Of a DNA stretch of 49,424 nt, positions 7,418 to 15,852 are shown piece after piece. Each line of letters opens with the position of its first letter. The stretch's first letter is position 1. The position numbers and the translations under genes were made by a program. Below the pieces are notes generated by a model. The model worked only from the letters and a program-made list of their open reading frames with translations. It made no database searches and was not told where the DNA came from. Source of the DNA: Candidatus Zixiibacteriota bacterium (GTDB lineage: Bacteria; Zixibacteria; MSB-5A5; UBA10806; 4484-95); assembly GCA_021159005.1 (NCBI GenBank), contig JAGGSN010000216.1:1-49424 (forward strand), given 5' to 3'.

Positions 7418-9235
7418 ATGGCGGCATTAGTTTTTATTCTATTTACTATTTTGTTGATTGCGGGAGCTGTAATAGCAATACTATCTTTTAAAATTCGCAA
7501 AAACCATCAGCACCGCCGCGAAATGACAATTGACTTGTATAAAATACGCTCCGATTTCTCCGTCAAGCAGGGAATATGTGATCTTTATCAGTCTGTTTTT
7601 GGGTCTTACCGTAAAACAATAAGAAAAAGCCCTGTCCTGCTGGCCGCTGAGGAATTCAAAAAGAAATTCAATCTTGGCAATTTTGTGGTGTTTTGTTCAG
7701 ACCGCAATATGTTTCTGCCAGTGATGGGAGTTGGCTTTAAACTGAGGTCAATTAAACCTGTTAAGGTCGATTTAATTAGGCAGGTGATTAGCGGAAATAA
7801 TGCTAATAGCCTGCGAGACGGCAGTTATTGGGGTTTACCGATAGATGTTGAGAAATTCAAGCAATTTTTTACTATAGCTAATATGCCAAATACGGCTAAA
7901 AAATTATTTATCTTTTATTATAATTTCAATTACAGCCAAATTTTATTTGTAGGAGAAGATTCACAGAGCGATCTTGCTAAATACTGTATCGATGTTGATT
8001 TTAACAGAGCAGTCTGGCCATTACTATATAATATTTGCCGCAATAATAGCAATATCAAGAAGCAAAATGAAAAAACCAAGGCGATGCAAGTCAAACTTGA
8101 TGAAACCAATACCAAACTCATTACATTATCGCGAAAATTAAAACATAAAATAATTGATTTGCATTCTTTTTATGAGATATCCAACAATATGTTTACGGTA
8201 TTTGATAAAAAGCGTTTAATAGAGATATTCGTCAATTCGGTAAGAGAAAACCTGGCGCCGCAGCAGGTAATGGTTTTACTGCGTGATAGCGATAATACAA
8301 ATTTATTTAAACCGGCTATGAATAACGGCCTCAATCAGAATATAAATCTAACCCTTGAACTTTCAAGGAATTCAGATATATATAAATTGTTGGCAACTAA
8401 TAATAAAGTTTTATTGCTGCCGATAGTTGGCTCCGGATTGCCAAAACCTGATAATTTTATCGAGTCAGCACTATCAAGCGGCTTTTCGGCGATGGAAAAA
8501 CTTACAATCACCGAGGATATTTATGGTATTGTTTTGATAGGACACAACAAGGAAGGAAAACCCTATGGCGAAACAGATCTCGAATTATTCTCGACCCTGA
8601 CAAATATGGCATCACTGGCTTTAGGAAATATTCATCAATATAAATTAATAGAAAAGATGTCGTATACCGATAGTATGACAAAGCTTTATAATTACCGGTA
8701 TTTTTATAAAAGGCTGAATGAGGAGATATTTAGAGGCAAGCGTTTTAACAGGATGTTGGCATTAGTAATATTTGATATTGATAATTTCAAAACGTTTAAT
8801 GATAACTATGGCCATCAGGCAGGCGATGAAATATTGAAAAATATAACCAAACTTGTAACCAGCAGTGTTAGAGCGATTGATGTGGTTAGCCGTTATGGCG
8901 GCGAGGAATTTTGTGTAATTATGCCTGATACGGGTTTTGCCAACAGCCTGATTTTTATTGAAAGGCTGCGTAAGAAAATCGAAAACCATAGATTTAAAAA
9001 CAAGTTTGTTAAAGACGAGTGCAATATCACAGTTTCGATTGGGGGGGCGATTTGCCCGGTTGATGCCCAGACGGCTGATCGTTTGATTTATTGCTCGGAT
9101 ATGGCTTTATTAAAGGCAAAAGCAGACGGACGGAATCGGTCTATGATGTTTAACAACTCACTTTTAGAGGACAAAAAATTAAATAGCAGTATACAGCAGC
9201 AATTAAAAGATATGAGGATTCATGAAGACTTGTAA
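7418..9235 (+). CDS. Membrane-anchored GAF-GGDEF diguanylate cyclase
   Basis: The protein has 605 residues, with one transmembrane helix at about 3-24, an N-terminal region I do not recognise, a short coiled segment near 215-245, a GAF-like region at about 245-415, and a GGDEF domain at about 430-590. The active-site loop is intact (GGEEF, 494-498). The inhibitory I-site RxxD (RAID, 485-488) sits five residues before it, so product feedback is expected. It should make cyclic di-GMP from two GTP near the inner membrane, a common activator of exopolysaccharide production. It overlaps the Wza-like export gene by 14 bases, tying the second messenger directly to export. Confidence 0.92.
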   Translation: MAALVFILFTILLIAGAVIAILSFKIRKNHQHRREMTIDLYKIRSDFSVKQGICDLYQSVFGSYRKTIRKSPVLLAAEEFKKKFNLGNFVVFCSDRNMFLPVMGVGFKLRSIKPVKVDLIRQVISGNNANSLRDGSYWGLPIDVEKFKQFFTIANMPNTAKKLFIFYYNFNYSQILFVGEDSQSDLAKYCIDVDFNRAVWPLLYNICRNNSNIKKQNEKTKAMQVKLDETNTKLITLSRKLKHKIIDLHSFYEISNNMFTVFDKKRLIEIFVNSVRENLAPQQVMVLLRDSDNTNLFKPAMNNGLNQNINLTLELSRNSDIYKLLATNNKVLLLPIVGSGLPKPDNFIESALSSGFSAMEKLTITEDIYGIVLIGHNKEGKPYGETDLELFSTLTNMASLALGNIHQYKLIEKMSYTDSMTKLYNYRYFYKRLNEEIFRGKRFNRMLALVIFDIDNFKTFNDNYGHQAGDEILKNITKLVTSSVRAIDVVSRYGGEEFCVIMPDTGFANSLIFIERLRKKIENHRFKNKFVKDECNITVSIGGAICPVDAQTADRLIYCSDMALLKAKADGRNRSMMFNNSLLEDKKLNSSIQQQLKDMRIHEDL

Positions 9236-10211
9236 TCTTATTGTTATTATCATAATGGGATTATGGATTACCTGTTTTGGGCAGGATGATTCATACAGAA
9301 TCGGCAAAAACGATGTTCTCAGCATCGGTTTTTGGCAGGAACCCGATCTAAACTCAGAGGTTAGAGTTGGCGAGGACAGCAAAATAACTCTTCCGGTCAT
9401 TGGCGACTTAACGGTCGAGGGACTAACAACCTCAAACCTGGCAAAGCTGATAGTCGAACAAATATCATTTTATAACCCGGGCATTTCTCAGGCAACAGTC
9501 GTGGTTATTGAGTATAACAGCCAGACAATAGCACTAACCGGCGCCGTGAATAATCCGGGTGAATATCATTTTGAGCGGATACCTAATTTGCTGGATGTAA
9601 TCAGGCAGGCGGGCGGAGCCTTGCCCGAGGCAGACCTGTCATCCGTTACTATCATTCGTCAGGAGAATGAGAAAATCAATTTAATCAAGGTTGATTTATT
9701 GAAGCATTTTCATAACGGCAGCTTAGCTGATTTGCCAAAACTTATGGCCAAGGATTTAATTGACGTTCCCCTTTCGCCATATGAAGGTGTTCAGGAATTA
9801 TATGGCCGGCAGGCTTTTAAAGGAAAGAATGTCTATTTTATTTATGGCGCGGTCAATGAACCCGGAGCTAAAACACTTTCCGAGGATATCGAATTAGTTG
9901 ATGCCATAGCCGCCGCCGGTGGAACAACTCCGGAAGCAGATATAAAAAATGTACGGGTTGTTTTAAAAGATGTCAGATATTCATCGGTATTGAATTTTGA
10001 TCTTCATAAATATACCGAGTCGGGTCGGCCTATGCGGTATCGCCTTCACCCGGAAGACACTATAATCATTCCCTTCCGACAGGAGGATACATTCTGGTCG
10101 AGACTGCCGGAAATAGTGGTGCCGGCTGTTGTTTCGGCTATTGTAACGACAGTAGCGACAACGATTTTGGTTAATGCTTTAGCCGATGACAATACTGCGG
10201 CGGCCGAGTAA
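9222..10211 (+). CDS. Wza-like outer-membrane polysaccharide export protein (SLBB domains)
   Basis: A signal sequence (hydrophobic residues 5-19) is followed by the Poly_export domain (YRIGKNDVLSIGFWQEPDLN, 26-100) and two SLBB segments (IALTGAVNNPGEYHF near 105; VYFIYGAVNEPGAKT near 205). A hydrophobic helix near the C-terminus (VVPAVVSAIVTTVATTILV) matches the outer-membrane barrel helix of Wza. Cys18 lacks a clear lipobox (WITC), so lipidation is uncertain; signal peptidase I cleavage after CFG is an alternative. It should form the periplasm-spanning export channel with the Wzz-like and BY-kinase proteins encoded next. Confidence 0.92.
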   Translation: MKTCNLIVIIIMGLWITCFGQDDSYRIGKNDVLSIGFWQEPDLNSEVRVGEDSKITLPVIGDLTVEGLTTSNLAKLIVEQISFYNPGISQATVVVIEYNSQTIALTGAVNNPGEYHFERIPNLLDVIRQAGGALPEADLSSVTIIRQENEKINLIKVDLLKHFHNGSLADLPKLMAKDLIDVPLSPYEGVQELYGRQAFKGKNVYFIYGAVNEPGAKTLSEDIELVDAIAAAGGTTPEADIKNVRVVLKDVRYSSVLNFDLHKYTESGRPMRYRLHPEDTIIIPFRQEDTFWSRLPEIVVPAVVSAIVTTVATTILVNALADDNTAAAE

Positions 10212-10216
10212 GAAAT

Positions 10217-11800
10217 ATGATAAAAACTGCAAAAGCATTTGATATTCGGGAAATCTGGCAGCTTCTTGTGAAATTTAAATGGTATTTGATTATACCTGTT
10301 ATAATTGTACCGTTAGCGGCGATATTAGCTACGTTTTTTATTCAACCGGTATATGAATCCTCAACGTCAATACTTATCGATGAATCGAATATCCTGCCTC
10401 CGTCTGTGCAAAGAGGGCTTGAAATGCAAGTTTACAGAAGGCTGAGTACGGCTGACATCAAAAATGCCATGTCGAATCAAATTAGATCGACTAAATATAT
10501 TAAGAGCCTTATTGCCAAACTTGATATACCGATTCCTGAGTGGATTAGAGCATCCGCCGCCAGCAGAGCGGCAAACTTGCCGGGAGTTTCGGCTGCGGAG
10601 CTTTCTGAAAACATTTTGGTTCAGACTATTCGAGAGCAAATCGGGGTGGAGATGTCTGGCTCGAATATTGTTACGATAACGGTACAATCAGCCTTGCCGG
10701 TTATGGCTCATAAAATGACATTGACATTAGCAGAGATATTTCTTGAGGAAAGCTTGGCCAAAGATTTAGCCGGCATCCAAGGCAGTATTTCCTTTACTGA
10801 GGAGCAGTTGGCTGTTTATCGCGAAAAATTGTATAATGCTCAGAACAAGTTAAAACGATTCAGACAAAATATGATTGTCGTTTCAGTTGATGAGGATACT
10901 ACGACTCTGAATCGCAACCTTAATGCAATATTTTCGGCTGTGGAGGCTATTGATATTGATATTTCTGAAGCGGAAAACGAGAAATCCGATATTGAATTAA
11001 TTTTGCGGCTTCGCGGGATTGAGCCTAATACTATTAATCTTCCTGAAAATATCAAGAAACAAAAAAATCAATTAATGAATACCATCCCCCGTCTGGCAGA
11101 GCTATTAGGACGCTATAGCTGGCGTGATGCCAAGGTTGTGGCATTGAATCAGGAAACAAGGGATATTATTACCTCAATCGGGTCTGAAATACAATTGTAT
11201 GTTGATAAAGCATATGTCGATATTGCGACTGAATCGGCCGCTGATTTATCGCGTTATCTAATTCTTGAAACTAATATAGAATTTATGCGAACGAAAATCT
11301 CTGCTATGCAGAAGAGTATCGGTAAAATAAAATCTCGATTATCCCGCGACCCGGCAGTTGAGGTTACTATGGATAGGCTTCAATCTGAGGTTGACCGCTA
11401 CCGGGAATTGTATCAGCTATTCGTGCAGCATTCACAGTATGCGGCAATTGACCAAAGCGCTAAGAAAGTTGAGGCGCAATCCAAATTTATGATTGTTCAG
11501 CCGGCGGTTATGCCGCTGGGTCCCATAAGCCCTAATCGCAGTCAGATGATACTTTTCGGAATAATACTGGGGATTATGATTGGCAGCGGCGCGATTCTTA
11601 TTCTGATGATGCTTGATGATTCGTTTAAGAAAGTTGAAGATGTCGAGGAATACCTCAATCTTTCGGTTATCGCAACTATTCCCCGTATTTCAACTCCTTA
11701 TACTATCAAGCGAAAAGATAGGGCATTGATATATATAGGCTTTGTCGTGAGTATTCTGTTGGCTGCCGCTATTATATATATGAAATTTAAGAATGGTTAG
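10217..11800 (+). CDS. Wzz/GumC-family polysaccharide co-polymerase
   Basis: The 527-residue inner-membrane protein has a Wzz domain: helix at about 20-42 followed by FFIQPVYESSTSILID, a long periplasmic coiled-coil region (about 180-430), then SPNRSQMILFGIILGIMIG and a second helix. It ends with a third hydrophobic helix (ALIYIGFVVSILLAAAIIY). There is no fused kinase; a separate BY-kinase is encoded two genes on, so this is a split PCP-2a arrangement like that of Gram-positive bacteria and exosortase-type EPS loci. It controls chain length and export. Five bases separate it from the Wza gene. Confidence 0.9.
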   Translation: MIKTAKAFDIREIWQLLVKFKWYLIIPVIIVPLAAILATFFIQPVYESSTSILIDESNILPPSVQRGLEMQVYRRLSTADIKNAMSNQIRSTKYIKSLIAKLDIPIPEWIRASAASRAANLPGVSAAELSENILVQTIREQIGVEMSGSNIVTITVQSALPVMAHKMTLTLAEIFLEESLAKDLAGIQGSISFTEEQLAVYREKLYNAQNKLKRFRQNMIVVSVDEDTTTLNRNLNAIFSAVEAIDIDISEAENEKSDIELILRLRGIEPNTINLPENIKKQKNQLMNTIPRLAELLGRYSWRDAKVVALNQETRDIITSIGSEIQLYVDKAYVDIATESAADLSRYLILETNIEFMRTKISAMQKSIGKIKSRLSRDPAVEVTMDRLQSEVDRYRELYQLFVQHSQYAAIDQSAKKVEAQSKFMIVQPAVMPLGPISPNRSQMILFGIILGIMIGSGAILILMMLDDSFKKVEDVEEYLNLSVIATIPRISTPYTIKRKDRALIYIGFVVSILLAAAIIYMKFKNG

Positions 11801-11806
11801 TGATTT

Positions 11807-12919
11807 ATGGAGAAGTTGATGTTAACAAGCAAGCTGAAAGGAATGGGCAAGGATTTTTTCCTGCAAACTTCCGGTGATCCTGAAACAGGGTTGGGTGTCA
11901 GTGTTTTGTTCAAGGATGGACATCCTATCGATAGCCTTGAGTTCAAGCTTCCGGAAAATAAAAATCAAGCAGCCAGCGCCGTTGATGAATATCACAGGAA
12001 TAGACTTGGAAAATTTTCCGAACTTAGCGAACTTTATGCTGAGTTAATCGATGAAAAAGAATCATCCATACTTGAAAAATTAGCCCTGTCGTTAGCTGAA
12101 CAGAAATTGTATAAGGAAGCGGCTGCTGTTTTCGAACGGGGCGTTAAGAATGCGCCCAAAAATTCGCGGCTGATGAATTATCTCGGCTTAACTTATATGG
12201 AACTTGAAAATTACAAGAAGTCCAATGAATGTTTCAACAAAGCGATCAAACTGAATCCCGATTTCCCTGATTATTATAATAATATGGGCAAAGCCTTGCT
12301 AAAAATGGGTGAATGTTTTAAGGCATCCAAAAGCTTTGAAAAAGCCATTGAACTGAACGTGTATTATGCAGAAGCTTATTATAACTTAGCTATGGCTATT
12401 ATACTTAATGGCATAAAAAGAGAAGACTACAACCTGGCTCAGGATTTGGAAGACAATGCCTTAAACTTGCTCGTTAAGGCAGTAGGGTTTGATCCGATGT
12501 TTAAAAACGAACATTATCAAAAAGGTTTAGAGGCTCTTAATAACAAAGACCTTGAAAATGCATTTATCGAACTTAGCAGGGGTTTCGATATAGTTACTAT
12601 TGGGAAATTTCCCAAGAGAACATACGATTTTCAACTTGAATATCTTTTCAGAAATGAACTTTTACGCGAGGATATTGTTGTAAAACATATAAAAAGCATA
12701 AAGAAACTTCTTGAAATACATCCCAATTATCCCGACCTGTATAATGAGTTGGGGATGAGTTATACGGTACTAACTCAATTCCATAGCGATCGCGCTATTG
12801 AAGCTTTCGAGAGAGCTTTAAAGCTTAACCCCGACTATAGAATAGCTTTGAAAAACCTGAAGCTGATTCAAAACGAACTTAAGGGATTGAAAACGCTATT
12901 AAAGGCAATATTAAAATGA
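11807..12919 (+). CDS. TPR-repeat protein of the EPS operon
   Basis: At 370 residues, it has an N-terminal part (1-85) without a recognised domain, then at least three TPR units at about 88-200 (AAVFERGVKNAPKNSRLMNY, CFNKAIKLNPDFPDYYNNMG, SFEKAIELNVYYAEAYYNLA) and one more near 310-355 (AIEAFERALKLNPDYRIAL). There is no signal peptide, so it is probably cytoplasmic. TPR proteins are common in EPS operons as scaffolds. It lies 6 bases after wzz and overlaps the BY-kinase start by four bases (ATGA), which suggests a complex with one of them. Confidence 0.82.
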   Translation: MEKLMLTSKLKGMGKDFFLQTSGDPETGLGVSVLFKDGHPIDSLEFKLPENKNQAASAVDEYHRNRLGKFSELSELYAELIDEKESSILEKLALSLAEQKLYKEAAAVFERGVKNAPKNSRLMNYLGLTYMELENYKKSNECFNKAIKLNPDFPDYYNNMGKALLKMGECFKASKSFEKAIELNVYYAEAYYNLAMAIILNGIKREDYNLAQDLEDNALNLLVKAVGFDPMFKNEHYQKGLEALNNKDLENAFIELSRGFDIVTIGKFPKRTYDFQLEYLFRNELLREDIVVKHIKSIKKLLEIHPNYPDLYNELGMSYTVLTQFHSDRAIEAFERALKLNPDYRIALKNLKLIQNELKGLKTLLKAILK

Positions 12920-13623
12920 AAAAAGAATCAATCATTAATTATTATGATAGAGAAACAATAGAAGGAACAGAGTTCAGGAGACTGTATTCGAATATAAAAA
13001 GCTCTTATGAGGGCGATTTAAAATCGGTAATGATTACATCATCGACAGTGGAGGAAGGCAAATCTACAATAGCGTCTTTTCTTTCCATATCGATTGCCGA
13101 GACATCGGGCGAAAAAATCCTGCTTTTAGATACTGATCTGCGCCGCCCTATGGTGCACAACTTTTTTAAGCTGCCAAAAGAAAATGGCTTAGCAGATATC
13201 CTTGATAAAAAATGCTCTATCAAACAAGCGATAAAACAAACCTCGATTCCAGATTTAAGCATAATTACCGCAGGCAAAGTTGATAGAGATCCGACGCTTT
13301 TATTGAATCAAAACAGACTCAGAGAAGTTTTTGAGGAATTGAAATTTTATTTTGATTTAATAATTGTAGATGTACCTCCGATAATCCCTGTTTCAGATCC
13401 GATAATAATAGCCAGCGAAGTCGATAGCGTATTATTGGTTATTCGTGTTGGCATGACACCCAAGGAAGTAGTGAAAAGAGCCGCTAATTTTCTTAAAAAT
13501 TCCAAAATAAATATAGCTGGAGTTATCCTTAATAATTTTGAAGAAGTCTTGCCATATTATTATAGATCAAGGTATTACTCGAATAAATACTATAATAAAA
13601 CCCGCCCTAAAATTAAAAATTAA
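12916..13623 (+). CDS. CpsD/CapB-like bacterial tyrosine kinase (BY-kinase)
   Basis: The 235-residue P-loop enzyme has Walker A STVEEGKST (43-51), Walker A' LLLDTDLRRP (69-78), Walker B LIIVDVPP (near 150) and a C-terminal tyrosine cluster (PYYYRSRYYSNKYYNK), the autophosphorylated tail of BY-kinases. It pairs with the separate Wzz-like membrane activator two genes upstream. Cycles of tail phosphorylation are known to control chain length and export. It is the last gene of the operon starting at 2838. Confidence 0.93.
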   Translation: MKKESIINYYDRETIEGTEFRRLYSNIKSSYEGDLKSVMITSSTVEEGKSTIASFLSISIAETSGEKILLLDTDLRRPMVHNFFKLPKENGLADILDKKCSIKQAIKQTSIPDLSIITAGKVDRDPTLLLNQNRLREVFEELKFYFDLIIVDVPPIIPVSDPIIIASEVDSVLLVIRVGMTPKEVVKRAANFLKNSKINIAGVILNNFEEVLPYYYRSRYYSNKYYNKTRPKIKN

Positions 13624-13631
13624 TGCAGCTA

Positions 13632-13651
13632 TTATGCATTTCTGTGCATAA
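13632..13651. terminator. Weak hairpin after the export operon
   Basis: TTATGCA (13632-13638) and TGCATAA (13645-13651) form a 7-bp stem with a 6-base loop just after the BY-kinase stop. No T run follows, so it may stabilise the transcript end rather than terminate by itself. Confidence 0.3.
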
Positions 13652-13831
13652 GCGAAATTGATTGCTATACTAATTTTGTCATAACAACTCAATTAATGTC
13701 TTATTGTTTGTGATTATACCCGTAAAATAATCTTTCTATATTTCGTATTCTATTGCCGTTTTGCGACTTACGCCATTAGCCCTCGTTTGTTTTTTGGGTT
13801 AGCAATAGTTGAATGATTTTAATTCAGTGAA

Positions 13832-13847
13832 TGGCAGAGTATTTGCA
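13832..13847 (+). promoter_or_regulatory. Sigma-54 (RpoN) promoter, -24/-12 type
   Basis: TGGCAGAGTATTTGCA keeps the invariant GG (13833-13834) and GC (13845-13846) exactly ten bases apart and matches the TGGCA and TTGCA blocks of the consensus. Transcription would start near 13858, about 40 bases before the phosphoglycosyltransferase gene at 13899. Sigma-54 control is known for EPS loci of the exosortase/PrsR type, but no enhancer-binding protein gene lies in the window. Confidence 0.6.
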
Positions 13848-13898
13848 ATTCCCATAATCAAAAAAGGGTAGTACGACTCAAAATAATCAGGAGAATTC

Positions 13899-14792
13899 AT
13901 GAGATATCAAAGTCCAATAGCAAATCCGCTTTCTCAATACTGGGAAGAAGGAACTGTTATCGGCAGCCAGAGCAAGCTCTGGAATGATGTTGCCATAAGG
14001 ATAAAGTTTTTCAGCGGTGAATATTTTTTCGCAAATTTGGTTTTATTGGTTAATGCCATAAGCAATGTTTTGGCGATAAGGCCTATACTGAGCGTCGTGT
14101 CGAGAGTATATAGTATTTATGGTATTAAATGGGGATTAAAGCGATTGATTGATATTACTGGCGCCTTATTTGGCATTATTATATCGCTACCGTTTTATAT
14201 TGTGGTGTCGATATTGATAAAAATAGATTCTCCTGGCCCCGTGTTCTTTTGTCAGCCAAGGATTGGCAAAAACCGCCGCCGCAATAATCGTCGCCTGATG
14301 AGTGTTGATGGCTGCCCTGAAAATCGCGCTGATGACCGCCGAAAGGCACCGGGATATGGCAAGGTTTTCAAGGTAATCAAATTCCGCACTATGCGTCAGG
14401 ATGCTGAAAAACATACCGGACCGGTTTTAGCCACTCAGAATGATCCCAGAATCACTCGGCTGGGAAGATTTTTAAGAGCCACGCGTATCGATGAATTGCC
14501 CCAGTTTTTCAATATTTTAAAAGGCGATATGAGCTTAGTTGGTCCTCGTCCGGAAAGGGAATTCTTTATTAGTAAGCTCAGAAATATCATAAACAATTAT
14601 GAGCATAGGCTGCTGGTGAAACCTGGTTTAACCGGTTTGGCTCAGGTTGAGCATAAATATGATGAATCTGTTGATGACACCAAGGTTAAGGTTAAATACG
14701 ATATCGATTACATCCAGAATTTGAATATCATTCGGGATATTAAAATTATGTTCAAGACAATTTATGTTGTTTTGGCGGCTAAGGGGATGTAA
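13899..14792 (+). CDS. Initiating polyprenyl-phosphate phosphoglycosyltransferase (WbaP/PglC type)
   Basis: The 297-residue protein starts the repeat unit by moving a sugar phosphate onto undecaprenyl phosphate at the inner membrane. A short N-terminal part (1-80) precedes the monotopic domain: KRLIDITGALFGIIIS with the re-entrant helix, SPGPVFFCQPRIG, FKVIKFRTM, the catalytic Asp-Glu pair in RIDELPQ, and LVGPRPE and KPGLTGLAQV. It lacks the long multi-helix N-terminus of full WbaP. A strong AGGAG (13889-13893) sets the start. The gene forms its own unit between a sigma-54 promoter and a strong terminator; the donor sugar cannot be told. Confidence 0.92.
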   Translation: MRYQSPIANPLSQYWEEGTVIGSQSKLWNDVAIRIKFFSGEYFFANLVLLVNAISNVLAIRPILSVVSRVYSIYGIKWGLKRLIDITGALFGIIISLPFYIVVSILIKIDSPGPVFFCQPRIGKNRRRNNRRLMSVDGCPENRADDRRKAPGYGKVFKVIKFRTMRQDAEKHTGPVLATQNDPRITRLGRFLRATRIDELPQFFNILKGDMSLVGPRPEREFFISKLRNIINNYEHRLLVKPGLTGLAQVEHKYDESVDDTKVKVKYDIDYIQNLNIIRDIKIMFKTIYVVLAAKGM

Positions 14793-14830
14793 TAGGAATA
14801 CTTTACGCATAGCAATTAAAGCGTTTGTCT

Positions 14831-14864
14831 AAGGGAAAGGTTTTGGCCTTTCCCTTTTTATTTT
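14831..14864 (+). terminator. Rho-independent terminator
   Basis: AAGGGAAAGG (14831-14840) pairs perfectly with CCTTTCCCTT (14847-14856) over a 6-base loop and is followed by TTTTATTTT. It closes the phosphoglycosyltransferase transcript 38 bases after the stop. Confidence 0.85.
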
Positions 14865-14888
14865 GGCGTTAAAAACGTTGTTTTCTTT

Positions 14889-14936
14889 GAACCCGGATCT
14901 TGCAGCCATGCCCGCCGGCCGGCAGGTTGGAATTTT
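14889..14936 (+). repeat. Dispersed GC-rich repeat, copy 2
   Basis: The segment (ACCCGGATCTTGCAGCCATG, then CCCGCCGGCCGGCAGGTTGG and AATTTTAT) is a near match to the reverse complement of 41768-41815, and more loosely to 113-158. The CCGGCCGG core is self-complementary. Confidence 0.6.
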
Positions 14937-15069
14937 ATTATGGTGGTGATTATCATATAAGGCATTGCTATGAATCGATACTATTACACATTTGGTGTAA
15001 AAACTCACAGAAAAGTGAAGTATCAGATAACTATTTTGTTATTTTACAAACGTCAACACACCCCTAAAT

Positions 15070-15088
15070 CCCCCGCCACTGGCGGGGG
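15070..15088. repeat. GC-rich hairpin element
   Basis: CCCCCGCC (15070-15077) and GGCGGGGG (15081-15088) are perfect inverted repeats around ACT, within CACCCCTAAAT ... GGACTTTGAA. It looks like a mobile or REP-type intergenic element. Its leading ACACCCCT also appears at 49093-49100 before another hairpin. Confidence 0.5.
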
Positions 15089-15223
15089 ACTTTGAAAACA
15101 AATATCCTCAAGCAAAATCGTCCTGTTTTCCGAATTGGGACACCCGGAGAATATTTATTGATTTACGATAATATCAAATAGGTATGATTAACTAATAAAA
15201 CAATTATTAGCCGTCTGAGGCGG

Positions 15224-15313
15224 CCTGCCTATTTTAGGTGATAGATGAGATAATATATCACCGCAGTAGTTTAGATATACGCACCGAATAGGCAGGTCTC
15301 GGAGAGACCTGCC
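15224..15313. repeat. Nested inverted repeats
   Basis: CCTGCCTATT (15224-15233) is repeated inverted as AATAGGCAGG (15287-15296). Overlapping the right arm, GGCAGGTCTC (15291-15300) and GAGACCTGCC (15304-15313) make a 10-bp stem with loop GGA. Two alternative folds exclude each other. CCGTCTGAGG at 15211-15220 recurs inverted at 41657-41666. Confidence 0.5.
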
Positions 15314-15852
15314 CTACTGTTGGCTAACCATTATTATTGATAAAATCAATTTTGTTATCAGGAATAAGCATTTAATCTCATGGACAATAATATGATAGAA
15401 ACAATATCAGGAACCAATTGAGAATGCAGAGCATTTTTATACCTTAGGATATCCATCCAGACAAACACCGCGGCGGACAATATCCTGAAGCATAGAGATG
15501 TTGATATCAGCAATCGGCTTGTTCTCACGCCTTCAAATATATTTTAGCTCAAGATTATTGGTAAAAGGTCAAACATTTCTGTCTATCCTACCAATGACAT
15601 ATATATAATGAGAATTACTAAAATATTTCCATTTTATTGATTATTTATCGATACAAGCTTTTATCAACAGTCCGAAGGAATCTCGCGGCTAGTGTACATC
15701 CTCGCGTGACAACTTAAATATCTATAGCTTTACCAATAATCTAATCTTTAAGCAGTTGCTTCCGATAATATTTAAAGATTGGATATAGATGTGTTAAAAT
15801 TATTACGATAATAAAAAGAACTTGACATAGCTCATAATCAGGAGATTGGTTA

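Larger units (their letters stand above)
14865..15852. other. Long repeat-rich gap between the initiating transferase and the Pse cluster
   Basis: About 1 kb without a convincing gene. It holds a dispersed repeat (14889-14936), a GC hairpin (15070-15088), a nested inverted repeat (15224-15313) and AT-rich sequence to 15850. On the minus strand 15438-15524 reads as 28 open codons ending in GYPKV and a stop, possibly the remnant of a lost gene, but it is too short to identify. An AGGAG at 15840-15844 serves pseB. A perfect TTGACA at 15822-15827 has no possible -10 before the start codon. Confidence 0.5.

Noticed and set aside
15438-15524. Minus-strand open stretch ending in GYPKV
   Set aside because: Only about 28 codons with no start; it could be a gene remnant but cannot be identified, so it is only mentioned under the gap.
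15822-15827. TTGACA as -35 of a pseB promoter
   Set aside because: A -10 at normal spacing would fall at 15844-15850, giving a start site after the pseB ATG at 15853.
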